Shown in pieces: positions 15,140 to 24,605 of a stretch of 47,021 bases of DNA. The DNA comes from Bacteroidales bacterium. GTDB lineage: Bacteria; Bacteroidota; Bacteroidia; Bacteroidales; UBA932. The notes under the pieces were generated by a model, which did no database searches, had not been told where the DNA came from, and saw only the letters and a list, made by a program, of their open reading frames with translations. The first letter of the stretch is position 1. Every line of letters begins with the position of its first letter. A program made the translations under genes and the position numbers. Location of the stretch: the NCBI GenBank assembly GCA_017617475.1, contig JAFZWC010000013.1:1-47021 (forward strand). Reading direction: 5' to 3'.

Positions 15140-15769
15140 ATGGCCGACAACTATCTGGAAAAGCGGGCCGAAGAGCTCCGCAACCCCCGCCCCAAAGTGG
15201 TGCGCAACCACCCTTCGCTGGAGTCTTTGTTAAAGCGAAACCGCAGTTACCGCGGCTACGACGCATCCCGTCCCGTGACGGAGGCCGACCTGCTGCAACT
15301 GCTGGAGGTGGTGCCCTGGGTGGCTTCCGGCATGAACGCCCAGCCGCTGCGCTTCAAACTGGTTCACGGAGCCGACGCCGCCCTGGTACACCCGCTGGTC
15401 AAGCTGGGCGCCGCGCTTCCCGAGGAGCATCTGCCGCACCCCGGCGAGGAGCCGTCGGCCTATATTATAATATGTTCTAAAACGCCCGAGAACCGGGTGG
15501 TGGACATGGACTTGGGTATTGCGGCCCAGAGCATCCTCCTCCGCGCCGTAGACATGGGTCTGGGCGGCATCTTCATCCTCAATTTCAAGGCTGCCGAGCT
15601 GGCCGCCGCCCTACAGCTGCCGCTGGAGCCTCTGGCTGTGCTGGGTATCGGCAAACCCGCCGAGCGCATCTTCCTCAAGCCCGTCCAGCCCGGTGACTCC
15701 CTAAATTATTATCGCAAGGACGGCGCTCACTTCGTTCCCAAACTGCAGGTTCCCGATTTGCTGATTTGA
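15140..15769 (+). CDS. Nitroreductase family protein
   Basis: A 209-residue FMN-dependent oxidoreductase. The N-terminal pattern RNRSYRGYDASRPVTEADL is the FMN phosphate-binding region. ASGMNAQPLRFKLV, the central DLGIAAQSILLRAVDMGLGG and the C-terminal LGIGKPAER are standard for the family. Substrate is unknown; such enzymes reduce quinones, flavins or nitro compounds. It is monocistronic and ends before symmetric repeat copy B. Confidence 0.9.
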   Translation: MADNYLEKRAEELRNPRPKVVRNHPSLESLLKRNRSYRGYDASRPVTEADLLQLLEVVPWVASGMNAQPLRFKLVHGADAALVHPLVKLGAALPEEHLPHPGEEPSAYIIICSKTPENRVVDMDLGIAAQSILLRAVDMGLGGIFILNFKAAELAAALQLPLEPLAVLGIGKPAERIFLKPVQPGDSLNYYRKDGAHFVPKLQVPDLLI

Positions 15770-15790
15770 CCATCCTTGTTTCTGTGTACG

Positions 15791-15945
15791 CTGTACATAC
15801 CTCGTATGTACTTCAATACAGCACTATAGGCCTGTTTTTATGTACATACCTTGACGAAAAGAGGAAAAACAGGCATTCTGCTGGAGATATGTACAAGGGA
15901 ACCGTAATCTATGGCCGATTTCGTGTACAAACCAGGTATGTGCAC
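15791..15945. repeat. Symmetric GTACATACC element, copy B (155 bp)
   Basis: Outer blocks lie at 15791-15811 and 15925-15945; the inner inverted pair is TGTACATACC (15841-15850) and GATATGTACA (15886-15895). Gaps are 29 on the left, 35 in the centre and 29 on the right. The half-sites are more diverged than in copies A and C, but the spacing is kept. Interior bases shared with copy A include AAAAGAGGA and GGCCGAT. It sits between two convergent genes. Confidence 0.88.
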
Positions 15946-15954
15946 CCCATAAAA

Positions 15955-15987
15955 CAAAAAAGCGACCCAAGCGGGCCGCTTTTTTTG
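15955..15987. terminator. Bidirectional terminator
   Basis: AAAAAAGCG.CCC pairs with GGG.CGCTTTTTTT around a short loop. It separates the nitroreductase and repeat B from the convergent xylose operon. Confidence 0.75.
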
Positions 15988-15990
15988 TGC

Positions 15991-17430
15991 TTACTGCTTC
16001 CGCCAGAGGCGAGTCATGTCTTCCAGCGTTTTGCCCTTGGTTTCGGGGACCAGGCGCCAGACGAAGACCGCGGCAATCACGCAGATGACGCCGTAGAGGG
16101 CGTAGGCGAAGAAGTGGCCGAAACTGTCTCCCATGGCACCCAGCTTCATGTTGTACATGGGCACGAAGGTGCTGGACACAATGAAGTTGAAGATCCACTG
16201 GAACGCCACCGCAATGGCCGTGGCCTGGCTGCGGATGGTGTTGGGGAAGAGCTCGGAGATGTATACCCAGCAGATGGGGCCCCAGCTGAACATGAAGCAT
16301 GCGCTGTACAGCATGATGCTTATCACGGGCACAACGGCCGGAAGCGTAACCACGTTGGAAAGGGCCACGCCCAGGGCACCCAGGGCCATGCCCAGGGAAC
16401 CGGTGATGAGCAGCGGCTTTCGGCCCAGCTTCTCCACGGTGAACACGGCCACCAGCGTGAAGGAAATGTTGATCACACCCATGATCACCGTGAACAGCAT
16501 ATTGTTACTTACGCCCATGGATTCAAAGATGCGCGGGGCAAAGTACAGCACGGCATTGATGCCGATAATCTGCTGGAACACGGAAAGCATGCAGCCGATG
16601 AACACCACCATGAAGCCGTAGGCGAAGAGTTTCTCGGTCTTCTGCACGGTAGTGGCCTTGATATCGGCCAGAATCTCGCGGGCCTTGGCTTCGCCGTTGA
16701 TGTTGGAGAGCACGGTGAGGGCCTTCTCCTCCTGACCGTGCATGGCCAGGTAGCGCGGCGTCTCGGGCACCAGGAGAATGAGCAACGCAAAGAGCCCGGC
16801 GGGCACCGCTTCGGAAACGAACATCAGGCGCCAGCCTATGGCATTGGTCCAGGCCACCACATTGGGGTCGGAAGCGTGGCTGCGTACAATGAGGAAGTTC
16901 ACGAAGTACACCACCAGCTGGCCGAAGATAATGGCAAACTGGTTCCAGGAAACCAGCGTTCCGCGCTTGTTGGCGGGCGCCACCTCGGCAATGTACATGG
17001 GGCAGAGGGCCGATGCAAGGCCCACGCCGATACCGCCCAGGATGCGGTAGCAGTTAAACGCCACCAGCAGGCCCTTGGAGGCCGCTCCCTTGGAGAAGAA
17101 GAGGAACTCCGGATAGTAGGAACCCAGGGCGCTGAGGAAGAACAGGATGCCGGCCAGGAAAAGCGAGCGCTTGCGGCCCAGGCGCGAAGCCAGCAGACCG
17201 CTCAGGAAAGCGCCGATGATGCAGCCGATAAGGGCGCTGGAAGTGGTGAACCCATGCCAGCCATCCGTGTAGGCAAAGTCCGATGCGCCTTGGAAAAAGG
17301 CCTGCAGGCCTCTCTCGGCACCGGAAATCACCGCCGTATCGTAACCGAACAGCAGGCCGCCGATCACCGCCACCAGCACAATCCCAAACAGATATGCCGG
17401 ACTGCCTTTTTGTCTGTAATTACTTTGCAT
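15991..17430 (-). CDS. xylE: Sugar porter (MFS), xylose:H+ symporter type
   Basis: A 479-residue twelve-helix transporter of the sugar porter family. Signature motifs are [10 protein letters not shown] in helix 1, RLGRKRSLF in loop 2-3, PETPRYL after helix 6, and [11 protein letters not shown] at the end. It resembles XylE-type symporters of Bacteroidota. The gene overlaps xylA by eleven bases and is last in the operon, so D-xylose is the likely substrate. Arabinose or glucose uptake cannot be excluded from the sequence. Confidence 0.92.
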   Translation of the reverse strand: MQSNYRQKGSPAYLFGIVLVAVIGGLLFGYDTAVISGAERGLQAFFQGASDFAYTDGWHGFTTSSALIGCIIGAFLSGLLASRLGRKRSLFLAGILFFLSALGSYYPEFLFFSKGAASKGLLVAFNCYRILGGIGVGLASALCPMYIAEVAPANKRGTLVSWNQFAIIFGQLVVYFVNFLIVRSHASDPNVVAWTNAIGWRLMFVSEAVPAGLFALLILLVPETPRYLAMHGQEEKALTVLSNINGEAKAREILADIKATTVQKTEKLFAYGFMVVFIGCMLSVFQQIIGINAVLYFAPRIFESMGVSNNMLFTVIMGVINISFTLVAVFTVEKLGRKPLLITGSLGMALGALGVALSNVVTLPAVVPVISIMLYSACFMFSWGPICWVYISELFPNTIRSQATAIAVAFQWIFNFIVSSTFVPMYNMKLGAMGDSFGHFFAYALYGVICVIAAVFVWRLVPETKGKTLEDMTRLWRKQ

Positions 17431-18736
17431 AGAGGTTCAGGATGGTTTCGCAGAGTTCCTGTTTGCCGGAAGCGGCCACGGGTTCTCCATTCTTCTTGGC
17501 GTATTCATAGAGGTCTTCCAGAGTGGCCTTGCCATCCTCGAACTGCTTGCCCAGACCGGAATCGAAGGAAGCGTAACGCTCCTTGACCATCTTGGGCAGC
17601 GGGCTCTCTTCCAGCACGGCGGCGGCGTTAAGGAGAGCGTGCGCCATGGCATCCATGGCCGAAATATGGGCGATGAAGATATCCTCAGGGTCGGTGGAGG
17701 AGCGGCGGAGCTTGGCGTCGAAGTTGGTGCCGCCATTGCCGAAGCCGCCGTTGAGGAGCACCTGCATCATGGCCTGGGTGAGGTCGTAGGCATCCACGGG
17801 GAACTGGTCCGTATCCCAGCCGTTCTGGGCGTCGCCGCGGTTGGCGTCGATGGAACCCAGGAAGCCGTTCTCGCGGGCCACGGTGAGCTCATGCTCGAAG
17901 GTGTGGCCGGCCAGGGTGGCGTGGTTCACCTCAATGTTCACCTTGAAGTCCTTGTCCAGCCCGTTGGCGCGGAGGAAGCCGATCACGGTTTCGGTGTCCA
18001 CGTCGTACTGGTGCTTGGTGGGCTCCATGGGCTTGGGCTCAATAAGGAACGTTCCCTTGAAGCCTTTGGCGCGGGCATAGTCGCGGGCGGCGGTAAGCAT
18101 CTTGGCCAGGTGGTTCTTCTCCCGCTGCATCTGGGTGTTCAGAAGGGTGTAATAACCCTCACGACCGCCCCAGAACACGTAATTGGTGCCGCCCAGCTTG
18201 ATGGTGGCATCCAGGGCGTTCTTGATCTGGACGGCAGCGCGGGCCACCACGTCAAACTGCGGATTGGTGGCGGCGCCGTTCATATAGCGCTTGTTGCCGA
18301 ACACATTGGCGGTACCCCAGAGGTTCTTGATGCCGGTTTCCTTCATCTTCTCCAGGAGGTAGTCCGTGATGTCCTTCATGCGGGCTTCATACTCGGCAAT
18401 GTCCTCGCAGTCTTCGATAATGTCCACATCGTGGAAGCAGAAATACCCGATGCCCAGCTTCTGCATAATCTCGAAGCCGGCGTCGGCCTTCTTGCGGGCG
18501 CGCTCGTAAGGGCACTCACCCTTGTCCCATTCATAGCTGCGGGTCTGGCCGCCGAAGGGGTCGCCGGAGGCCTGGCCCAGGGTGTGCCACCAGGCCATGG
18601 CAAACTTAAGCCAGTCCTTCATGGGCTTGCCCATAACCACGCGGTTGGCGTCATAGTAATGGAATGCAAGGGGATTCTTGCTCTGGACTCCTTCAAAAGG
18701 AATCTTGCCGATAGTAGGGAAGTATTCTTTGGTCAT
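17420..18736 (-). CDS. xylA: Xylose isomerase
   Basis: A 438-residue enzyme converting D-xylose to D-xylulose with two divalent metals. Family motifs are [10 protein letters not shown] (catalytic His), [39 protein letters not shown] and [17 protein letters not shown], including the metal-binding Glu, Asp and His residues. The start at 18736 (MTKEYFP) gives the usual family length. It lies between xylB and the transporter; a REP-like repeat fills the short gap to xylB. Confidence 0.96.
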   Translation of the reverse strand: MTKEYFPTIGKIPFEGVQSKNPLAFHYYDANRVVMGKPMKDWLKFAMAWWHTLGQASGDPFGGQTRSYEWDKGECPYERARKKADAGFEIMQKLGIGYFCFHDVDIIEDCEDIAEYEARMKDITDYLLEKMKETGIKNLWGTANVFGNKRYMNGAATNPQFDVVARAAVQIKNALDATIKLGGTNYVFWGGREGYYTLLNTQMQREKNHLAKMLTAARDYARAKGFKGTFLIEPKPMEPTKHQYDVDTETVIGFLRANGLDKDFKVNIEVNHATLAGHTFEHELTVARENGFLGSIDANRGDAQNGWDTDQFPVDAYDLTQAMMQVLLNGGFGNGGTNFDAKLRRSSTDPEDIFIAHISAMDAMAHALLNAAAVLEESPLPKMVKERYASFDSGLGKQFEDGKATLEDLYEYAKKNGEPVAASGKQELCETILNLYAK

Positions 18737-18766
18737 AGTGTTATGAATATTATATGTCAAAACAAC

Positions 18767-18792
18767 AGATTCTTCGCTTCGCTCAGAATGAC
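18767..18792 (-). repeat. REP-like 26-bp repeat in the xyl operon
   Basis: AGATTCTTCGCTTCGC... with the minus strand reading GTCATTCTGAGCGAAG. It lies between the xylB stop and the xylA start, so it would be transcribed within the operon mRNA. Confidence 0.8.
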
Positions 18793-18794
18793 AA

Positions 18795-20270
18795 TTACAC
18801 GTTAAGATGCGCCTTCCAGCGCTCGTAGGCTTCGCGGTATTCGTCCTGGTGGTCAGGAGTAATCACGGCCAGGCGCTCTAGGGTAGAGAAGGCCTCCTGC
18901 GTGGTCTTGTAGATTCCCGCACCCAGGCCGGCGCCCTTGGCGGCACCCACGGAACCGTCGGTGTCGAAGAGCTCGATGGTGGCGCCGGACACGCCGGAAA
19001 GCGTGTCGCGGAATATCTTGCTCTGGAACATGTTGGCCAGGCCTGCGTGAATCTTGTTTACCTTCAGGCCCATCTGCTCCATAATCTCAATGCCGTACTG
19101 GAAGGAGAACACGATACCCTCCTGCGCGGCGCGCAGAAGATGCGGTTTGCCATGGCGGTTGAAGTTGAGTCCGTGCATGCTGCAGCCGCAGTCGCGGTTT
19201 TCCAGCAGGCGCTCGGCCCCGTTTCCGAAAGGCAGGATGCTTACGCCGTCCGAGCCGATGGGAATGCTGGCGGCCATCTCGTTCATATCGCTGTATGAGA
19301 TTCCCTCCGGTTCCAGGTTGCGGCGCATCCAGGAGTTGAGAATGCCGGTGCCGTTGATGCAAAGCAGCACGCCCAGCCGGGGATCGGCCGCCGTGTGGTT
19401 CACATGGGCGAAGGAGTTCACGCGGGATAGGGGGTCATAGGACACCTGGCCGATGACACCGTACACCACGCCGGACGTGCCGGCGGTGGAGGCAATCTCT
19501 CCGGGGTTGAAAACGTTGAGGCTCAGGGCATTGTTGGGCTGGTCGCCGGCGCGGTAAGTGACGGGCGTTCCTTCGGCCAGGCCCAGCCCCCGGGCCGCTT
19601 CCCGGGTAAGGGTGCCCTGAATGCCGAAGGTGGGCTTGACGGGTGCCAGGATGGAGGCGTCAAAACCGAAGTAGTCCAGCAGTTCCTGGCAGGGTTTGTT
19701 TTTCTGGAAGTCCCAGAAGATACCTTCCGACAAACCGCTCACGGTGGTGCACACGTTTCCGGTGAGCCGCATGGCAATATAGTCTCCGGGGAGCATGATT
19801 TTCCAGATACGGCCGTAAAGTTCGGGCTCGTTTTCCTTGACCCAGGCCAGTTTGGCGGCGGTAAAGTTGCCGGGGGAGTTGAGCAGATGGCTCAGGCAGA
19901 ACTCCCGGCCCAGGGCGGCAAAGGCCCCGTTGCCGTACGGAACGGCGCGGGAATCGCACCAGATGATGGACGGCCGCAGCACGTTCATGTCCTTGTCTAC
20001 GCATACCAGGCCGTGCATCTGATAGGAAATGCCGATGGCCTTGATATCCTTGGCATCCAGGTCTTCCACCTGATGAAGGACATCCTCGGTGGCCAGACGC
20101 AGGTTGCCCATCCACATGGAGGGGTCTTGCTCGGCCCAGCCGGCCTCTTTGGCAATAATAGTTGCTTCCGTTTTGGGATAAAAGGCCGATGCGACGCATT
20201 TTCCGCTTTGGGCATCTACCAGGGAAGCCTTCACCGAAGAGCTTCCAATGTCGTAACCTAAAAGATACAT
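18795..20270 (-). CDS. xylB: Xylulokinase
   Basis: A 491-residue FGGY-family kinase that makes D-xylulose-5-phosphate. The N-terminal phosphate loop is [17 protein letters not shown]. The catalytic-base region is [15 protein letters not shown], and the nucleotide-binding part includes [12 protein letters not shown] and [17 protein letters not shown]. The ATG at 20270 is chosen because the longer reading frame runs into tRNA-Pro. It is the first protein gene after tRNA-Pro, 16 bases away, with no separate promoter seen. Confidence 0.95.
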   Translation of the reverse strand: MYLLGYDIGSSSVKASLVDAQSGKCVASAFYPKTEATIIAKEAGWAEQDPSMWMGNLRLATEDVLHQVEDLDAKDIKAIGISYQMHGLVCVDKDMNVLRPSIIWCDSRAVPYGNGAFAALGREFCLSHLLNSPGNFTAAKLAWVKENEPELYGRIWKIMLPGDYIAMRLTGNVCTTVSGLSEGIFWDFQKNKPCQELLDYFGFDASILAPVKPTFGIQGTLTREAARGLGLAEGTPVTYRAGDQPNNALSLNVFNPGEIASTAGTSGVVYGVIGQVSYDPLSRVNSFAHVNHTAADPRLGVLLCINGTGILNSWMRRNLEPEGISYSDMNEMAASIPIGSDGVSILPFGNGAERLLENRDCGCSMHGLNFNRHGKPHLLRAAQEGIVFSFQYGIEIMEQMGLKVNKIHAGLANMFQSKIFRDTLSGVSGATIELFDTDGSVGAAKGAGLGAGIYKTTQEAFSTLERLAVITPDHQDEYREAYERWKAHLNV

Positions 20271-20286
20271 AGTAAAAAAGGTTTCG

Positions 20287-20360
20287 TCGGGGTGATGTGA
20301 CTCGAACACACGACCCTCTGGTCCCAAACCAGATGCGCTAGCCAACTGCGCCACACCCCG
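20287..20360 (-). tRNA. tRNA-Pro (TGG)
   Basis: A 74-nt tRNA on the minus strand. The acceptor CGGGGTG pairs with CACCCCG, and the discriminator is A. The D arm contains GGCGCAGTTGGCTAGCGC. The anticodon stem CTGGT loops through TTTGGGA with anticodon TGG, and the T loop is TTCGAGT. CCA is not encoded. No terminator is visible before xylB, 16 bases downstream. Confidence 0.94.
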
Positions 20361-20369
20361 AGGTATTCA

Positions 20370-20377
20370 CAAAGATA
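20370..20377 (-). promoter_or_regulatory. -7 promoter element for tRNA-Pro (and perhaps xylBAE)
   Basis: TATCTTTG on the minus strand, nine bases before the tRNA 5' end. It is the only clear promoter element upstream of the xyl operon. Confidence 0.7.
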
Positions 20378-20386
20378 ACAAAAAAA

Positions 20387-21532
20387 TCAGAAAAGCGGAC
20401 TCAACTTGCGAAGGAAGGTCCGGAGGCCCTTGCGGAAACCCTTGGCGGGCTGGGCGTCGCTGCCCAGCAGGAAGGATTGTCCCTCCACTTCCAGGAAAAG
20501 TTCCTTGAAGTGGAGGATGCTGGCGGGGTCGTGGAACAGGACGCCATCTTCCCAGTTGGTGCGGAGGCTGCGGTAGTCCATGTTCACGGTGCTGCAGCAG
20601 GCCAGGGAGTCGTCCATCACAAAAATTTTGGTGTGGTCGTAGGCGCCCTGATACACATACAGCCCCACTCCGGCCCGCATCAGTTCCACCGCGTACTCGT
20701 GGGTCAGTTCGTTCATGAAGCCCCAGTCGCTCTTTTCCGGGACCAGGATGCGCACGTCAATTCCGCGTCCGGCAGCGGCCTTGAAGGCATCCACCAGTTC
20801 CCGGGGCGGGGCAAAGTAAGGCGTCTGAAGGTAGAAATACTTGTCGGCCTTTTCCAGCAATTCCATGAAGTACGCATCCAGCCGGGCCTTTTCCCAAGTG
20901 CCGAAGACCTGCGCAACGGCTTCCCCCGCCTCATCGGCCCCGGCGGGCTCTACGGGTCCACCTCCCAACCTTTGCCAAGACTGGGTGAACAGATCCCTGA
21001 ACTGCAGGGCTGCCGGGCCTTCCACCCGCACCTGGGTATCTTTCCACAAAAAGAGGGCGTCGTCGTAGAAATTCATGCCTCCGGTGTAGGCTATGTGTCC
21101 GTCAATGACCGCTATTTTCCTGTGGTCCCTGGGGCCGAAGATGCTTCCTATGGCACTGAACGGGTCCATTTTGGTAAAATCGTGCACATAGAGCACCTCC
21201 ACGCCCGCCTTTCTCATGGCATCGTAGAAGGACTCCGGAGCAAAGGGGGTTATGAGATTGTCCATGAGGAGTTTGACACTTACCCCTTCCCGGGCTTTGT
21301 CCATGAGGGCCTGCCTCACTTTCCGGCCCGACGAATCGGTGTCAAACCAGTAATACTCCAGTTCAACGCTGCTCCGGGCCTTGGAAATGTCTTCCAGCAG
21401 ACGCTGCAGGAACTCCTCTCCGCTTTTGGTGCTCCAGATGCGGTTTCCGCCCACGGGTGCGGACATTTCCTGCGCCGGCAGCCACCAGCACAAAAGCAGC
21501 AGAAGCAGGGATATGAGGTTGCGCTTTTGCAA
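20387..21532 (-). CDS. Phospholipase D-like protein, cardiolipin synthase type
   Basis: A 381-residue exported enzyme with two HKD motifs: HRKIAVID (His137) followed by GGMN, and HTKIFVMD (His300) followed by STVNMD. These are the catalytic pairs of phosphatidyltransferases such as cardiolipin synthase. The N-terminus is one hydrophobic signal ([16 protein letters not shown]), without the two membrane helices of E. coli ClsA. A TTG at 21532 is proposed as start: no ATG precedes the signal sequence except far upstream inside the divergent lolD gene, an AGGA lies six bases before it, and a promoter is correctly placed. An alternative role is a secreted PLD-family nuclease or lipase. Confidence 0.85.
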   Translation of the reverse strand: MQKRNLISLLLLLLCWWLPAQEMSAPVGGNRIWSTKSGEEFLQRLLEDISKARSSVELEYYWFDTDSSGRKVRQALMDKAREGVSVKLLMDNLITPFAPESFYDAMRKAGVEVLYVHDFTKMDPFSAIGSIFGPRDHRKIAVIDGHIAYTGGMNFYDDALFLWKDTQVRVEGPAALQFRDLFTQSWQRLGGGPVEPAGADEAGEAVAQVFGTWEKARLDAYFMELLEKADKYFYLQTPYFAPPRELVDAFKAAAGRGIDVRILVPEKSDWGFMNELTHEYAVELMRAGVGLYVYQGAYDHTKIFVMDDSLACCSTVNMDYRSLRTNWEDGVLFHDPASILHFKELFLEVEGQSFLLGSDAQPAKGFRKGLRTFLRKLSPLF

Positions 21533-21541
21533 GAATGTTCC

Positions 21542-21566
21542 TATCTTTGTGTGGAGTACAAAGATA
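21542..21566. promoter_or_regulatory. Palindromic divergent promoter
   Basis: TATCTTTG (21542-21549, plus strand) and its inverted copy CAAAGATA (21559-21566) form one 25-bp inverted repeat. The plus element serves lolD (ATG at 21573, about 20-nt leader). The minus element serves the PLD-like gene (TTG at 21532). RNA polymerase can probably occupy only one direction at a time. Confidence 0.65.
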
Positions 21567-21572
21567 GTTAAA

Positions 21573-22226
21573 ATGATTATCGAGGCCAAGAATATCCGCA
21601 AGTCTTTCGGGGCCCTGGAGGTTCTGAAAGGAGTAGATTTCGGCGTGGAAGCCGGGGAGGTGGTCGCCATCATGGGCGCTTCCGGAGCAGGAAAGTCCAC
21701 CCTGCTGCAAATCCTGGGAACCCTCCTTTCGCCCGATGCCGGAAGTCTGGCCATAGACGGAACCGACGTTCTGGCGCTAGGGGAGCGCCCTCTGGCCGAT
21801 TTCCGCAACCGCCGCATAGGCTTCGTATTCCAGGCCCATCACCTGCTGCCGGAATTCACGGCGGTAGAAAACGTGATGATCCCTTCCCTCATCGGCGGCG
21901 CCGGCTCCAAACAGGCGCGCGCCAGGGCGCAGGAACTCCTGGCCCTCGTAGGCCTGGAAGCCCGTTTCGCGCACAAACCCTCCGAACTCTCCGGAGGCGA
22001 GCAGCAGCGCGTGGCCATAGCCCGTGCTTTGGCCAACAAGCCCGCCATCCTCTTCGCCGATGAACCCACCGGCAACCTGGACAGCCACACCAAGGAAGAA
22101 ATCCATCAGCTGTTCTTTGACCTGCGCAAACAATTAGGCCAGACCGTGGTCATTGTAACGCATGACGCAGGTCTGGCCCAATTGTGTGACAGGAGCTGTT
22201 ACTTGGTAGACGGCTCGTTTGTCTGA
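21573..22226 (+). CDS. lolD: ABC transporter ATP-binding protein, LolD-like
   Basis: A 217-residue ATPase. Walker A is GASGAGKST, the Q-loop [21 protein letters not shown], the signature [15 protein letters not shown], Walker [12 protein letters not shown], and the H-loop VIVTHD. The LLPEFTA.ENV pattern and the short length match LolD/MacB-type ATPases, which drive lipoprotein release or efflux with a FtsX-like permease. No permease is encoded here. The 3' end overlaps the convergent Spy-like gene by 28 bases. Confidence 0.88.
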   Translation: MIIEAKNIRKSFGALEVLKGVDFGVEAGEVVAIMGASGAGKSTLLQILGTLLSPDAGSLAIDGTDVLALGERPLADFRNRRIGFVFQAHHLLPEFTAVENVMIPSLIGGAGSKQARARAQELLALVGLEARFAHKPSELSGGEQQRVAIARALANKPAILFADEPTGNLDSHTKEEIHQLFFDLRKQLGQTVVIVTHDAGLAQLCDRSCYLVDGSFV

Positions 22227-22720
22227 GGCTGACGGGGTGCTGGAGGCATTCCGGGACGGTTACCCTGTCCGGGGCCTCGGCCCTGTCCCAGGCGGTGAAT
22301 CTGGTTCTGGCGGAACTTTTCTTCGGCCAAAAGGAGTTTGGCCACCTTGTTCACGGGAAGAACCTTCTTGTACCGGGCCACGGCATCGGCCTCAATCTTT
22401 TCGCTGGCCTTCTTAGCAGCCAGGTACTTGTCCAGGAGCTTTTCGGCATCCTTTTCGTCCACCCCTTTCTGGAGGGCCATGTAGGCATCTCCGGTGGCCT
22501 TGAAGGCTTCGCGGCGCTGCTTCTGGACATCGTTGTACACGGGCCAGAAGGACTGGGCCTCGCTCTCGCTCAGATCCAGTTCGGAGGTGATGAAAGCTAC
22601 TTGCTCGGCACGCACTTTTTCGCGCCAGTCATTACCGTTCTTCTTTTCCTGCTTGTCCTGGGCATAGGCCATGGAGGCCACCAGGGCAAGGGCTAACACT
22701 ACACTAATTATCCGTTTCAT
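22199..22720 (-). CDS. Spy/CpxP-like periplasmic protein
   Basis: A 173-residue protein with signal peptide [21 protein letters not shown], then a helical charged region with [30 protein letters not shown] and repeated Lys/Glu heptads. The tail is rich in Gly, Pro and Gln ([20 protein letters not shown]). The pattern resembles small Spy/CpxP-type or Bacteroidota sensor proteins that accompany ECF sigma factors. It overlaps the upstream membrane-anchored gene by 17 bases, and the whole set probably forms an envelope-stress module (inferred). Confidence 0.7.
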   Translation of the reverse strand: MKRIISVVLALALVASMAYAQDKQEKKNGNDWREKVRAEQVAFITSELDLSESEAQSFWPVYNDVQKQRREAFKATGDAYMALQKGVDEKDAEKLLDKYLAAKKASEKIEADAVARYKKVLPVNKVAKLLLAEEKFRQNQIHRLGQGRGPGQGNRPGMPPAPRQPQTNEPSTK

Positions 22721-23078
22721 AGTTCGCTTCTGCAATGAGTTCAACTGAAATGCTGTTATCGGCCAATAAATAGTTGACAATATCTTCGTCAGAAAGGCCT
22801 GCCGTCTCCTCGAGCTCTACCACGCCGTCCGGATCCACAGAACGGGAAAGGTAGGAGATGTAGTCCCAACTGTAGTCTTCCTGGACAGGAGCTGCAGCTT
22901 TCCGGAAGACAAAACCCCCGACGGAAGCCAGAATAGCCAGACTGGCCGCGTATGCAAGCCAGGGGGAAACCTTCTGGAAAGTGGTGGGACGCACCTCCTG
23001 CAGGGGGATGCGGCTCAGCCTCTGTTCCAGATTCTGGAAGTAGTCCTGGGGGACCGATATGTCGTTTCTTTTGGTCAT
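22704..23078 (-). CDS. Small single-span membrane protein, putative anti-sigma factor
   Basis: A 124-residue protein. Residues 1-40 are cytoplasmic-like (DISVPQDYFQNLEQRLSRIP), followed by one membrane helix (WLAYAASLAILASVGGFVF, about 40-58) and an acidic external part (SDEDIVNYLLADNSISVELI). Position directly after the ECF sigma gene (six-base gap) and topology fit an anti-sigma factor. No zinc-binding HxxxCxxC is present, so this role is inferred from context only. Confidence 0.65.
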   Translation of the reverse strand: MTKRNDISVPQDYFQNLEQRLSRIPLQEVRPTTFQKVSPWLAYAASLAILASVGGFVFRKAAAPVQEDYSWDYISYLSRSVDPDGVVELEETAGLSDEDIVNYLLADNSISVELIAEANYETDN

Positions 23079-23084
23079 AACTGC

Positions 23085-23600
23085 TTACTTTGACACCTCT
23101 GTTGTGGAAAGGTTTAATTTTAATTTTTCCTGAGCAATATGATAGGAGGCTTTGAGGGCGCCCACGGAGGTTCCGGTAATGGCCGATATTTCTTCGTAGC
23201 TTAGCTCGTCCCACCAGCGCATCACAAACACCTGCCGCTGTTTCTCCGGCAGTTTGGCCAGGCCCTTCATGAGCTCCCGCTGGGCCTGGGTGCCGTTGAA
23301 GAAGGGGTCGGCCTCTATGCGGTGCTCCATCTCGGCGTCTATGGACTGCATGCGCAGGGCTGCGCGCACGCGTTCCTTACGGAGATGGTTCAGGGTTTCG
23401 TTGGTGGCTATGCGCCACACCCAGGTATAAAGCTGCGCCTCCCCCCGGAAAGAGGGAAGCGCAGTCCATATTTTAAGGAAGATGTCCTGGAGCAGGTCGT
23501 CGGCGTCTTCGTGACTGTTCACCATGCGGCGAACGTGCCAGAAAAGACGTTCGGAATAATCATGTACGATTTTATTAAATACCTGCTCTAGGGATTCCAT
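23085..23600 (-). CDS. ECF-type RNA polymerase sigma factor
   Basis: A 171-residue sigma-70 family protein with region 2 (DADDLLQDIFLKIWTALPSF, then TWVWRIATNETLNHLRK) and region 4 (LAKLPEKQRQVFVMRWWDELSYEEISAITG, then VGALKASYHIAQEKL). Its ATG follows the transketolase stop directly (TAAATG), so it is coupled to the transketolase genes. The two downstream genes are probable partners of its regulation. Confidence 0.93.
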   Translation of the reverse strand: MESLEQVFNKIVHDYSERLFWHVRRMVNSHEDADDLLQDIFLKIWTALPSFRGEAQLYTWVWRIATNETLNHLRKERVRAALRMQSIDAEMEHRIEADPFFNGTQAQRELMKGLAKLPEKQRQVFVMRWWDELSYEEISAITGTSVGALKASYHIAQEKLKLNLSTTEVSK

Positions 23601-24554
23601 TTATTTACGCGCGATAGCCTTCTTGGCGGCCTCTGCAATGTGCGGGGCGTCCAGGCCGTACGCGGCCATTAATGCAGAAGGCGTGCCAGACTGGCCGAAG
23701 CGGTCTCCGCCGTTTACGAATTCCACGGGCGTAGGCTTCTTGGCGGCCAGCGCTCCGGCAACGGCCTCGCCCAGGCCTCCGAAGGCGTTGTGCTCTTCGG
23801 CCACTACCACGCAGCCGGTCTTGGTGGCCGATGCTACTATAGCATCCACGTCCAGGGGCTTGATGGTGGCAATGTCAATGACCTCGGCGCTGATGCCTTC
23901 GGCCTCCAGGGCCTCGGCAGCCTGCAGGGCCTCCCACACGGTGTGGCCGGTGGCGATGAGGGTCACGTCCTTGCCTTCATTCATCACGATGGCCTTGCCG
24001 ATGACGAAGGGTTCGTTCTCGTCCGTGAAGTTGGGCACGCCGGGACGGCCGAAGCGGAGGTACACGGGACCTACGTACTTGGCGGCGGCCAGGGTGGCCT
24101 GTCTGGTCTGGTTATAATCGCAGGGGTTGATGACCACCATGCCGGGAAGGGCGCGCATGAGGGCGATGTCTTCCATGGTCTGGTGGGTGGCGCCGTCTTC
24201 ACCCAGCGTGATGCCGGCGTGGGAAGAGGCAATCTTTACGTTGGTGTTGCCGTAGGCCAGTTCCTGACGGATCTGGTCGTACACTCGGCCGGTCACGAAC
24301 TCGGCGAAGGAGCCCACGAAGGGAACCTTGCCGGTGAGGGCCAGGCCGGCGGCAGCGCCAATCATGTTGGCCTCGGCAATGCCGCACTGGACAAAACGCT
24401 CCGGGAATTCGGCCGCAAAGGCGTCCATCTTGAGGGAACCCTTGAGGTCGGCGGTCATGGCCACTACGTTGGGATTGGCCCTGCCGGCTTCCAGAAGGCC
24501 CGCGCCGAAACCGCTGCGGGTGTCTTTCTTACCTGTATCGATATATTTTTTCAT
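23601..24554 (-). CDS. Transketolase, C-terminal subunit
   Basis: A 317-residue protein holding the pyrimidine-binding and C-terminal domains of transketolase. Motifs include RSGFGAGLLEAGRANPNVVAMTADLKGS, FVQCGIAEANMIGAAAGLAL (catalytic Glu), HAGITLGEDGATHQTMEDIALMRALPGM and VVAEEHNAFGGLGEAVA. With the N-terminal subunit upstream it forms the two-chain enzyme seen in many anaerobes. A REP-like repeat lies in the gap between the two genes. Confidence 0.94.
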   Translation of the reverse strand: MKKYIDTGKKDTRSGFGAGLLEAGRANPNVVAMTADLKGSLKMDAFAAEFPERFVQCGIAEANMIGAAAGLALTGKVPFVGSFAEFVTGRVYDQIRQELAYGNTNVKIASSHAGITLGEDGATHQTMEDIALMRALPGMVVINPCDYNQTRQATLAAAKYVGPVYLRFGRPGVPNFTDENEPFVIGKAIVMNEGKDVTLIATGHTVWEALQAAEALEAEGISAEVIDIATIKPLDVDAIVASATKTGCVVVAEEHNAFGGLGEAVAGALAAKKPTPVEFVNGGDRFGQSGTPSALMAAYGLDAPHIAEAAKKAIARK

Positions 24555-24570
24555 ACTTCTTTTCTTTTAC

Positions 24571-24596
24571 AGATTCTTCGCTTCGCTCAGAATGAC
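24571..24596 (-). repeat. REP-like 26-bp repeat between transketolase genes
   Basis: Identical in core to the copy at 18767-18792 (AGATTCTTCGCTTCGC...), in the same orientation relative to the surrounding minus-strand genes. Confidence 0.8.
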
Positions 24597-24605
24597 AAAA
24601 CACTC

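Noticed and set aside
20271..20354. N-terminal extension of xylulokinase
   Set aside because: The extension is translated from tRNA-Pro sequence. The kinase fold starts at MYLLGYDIG.
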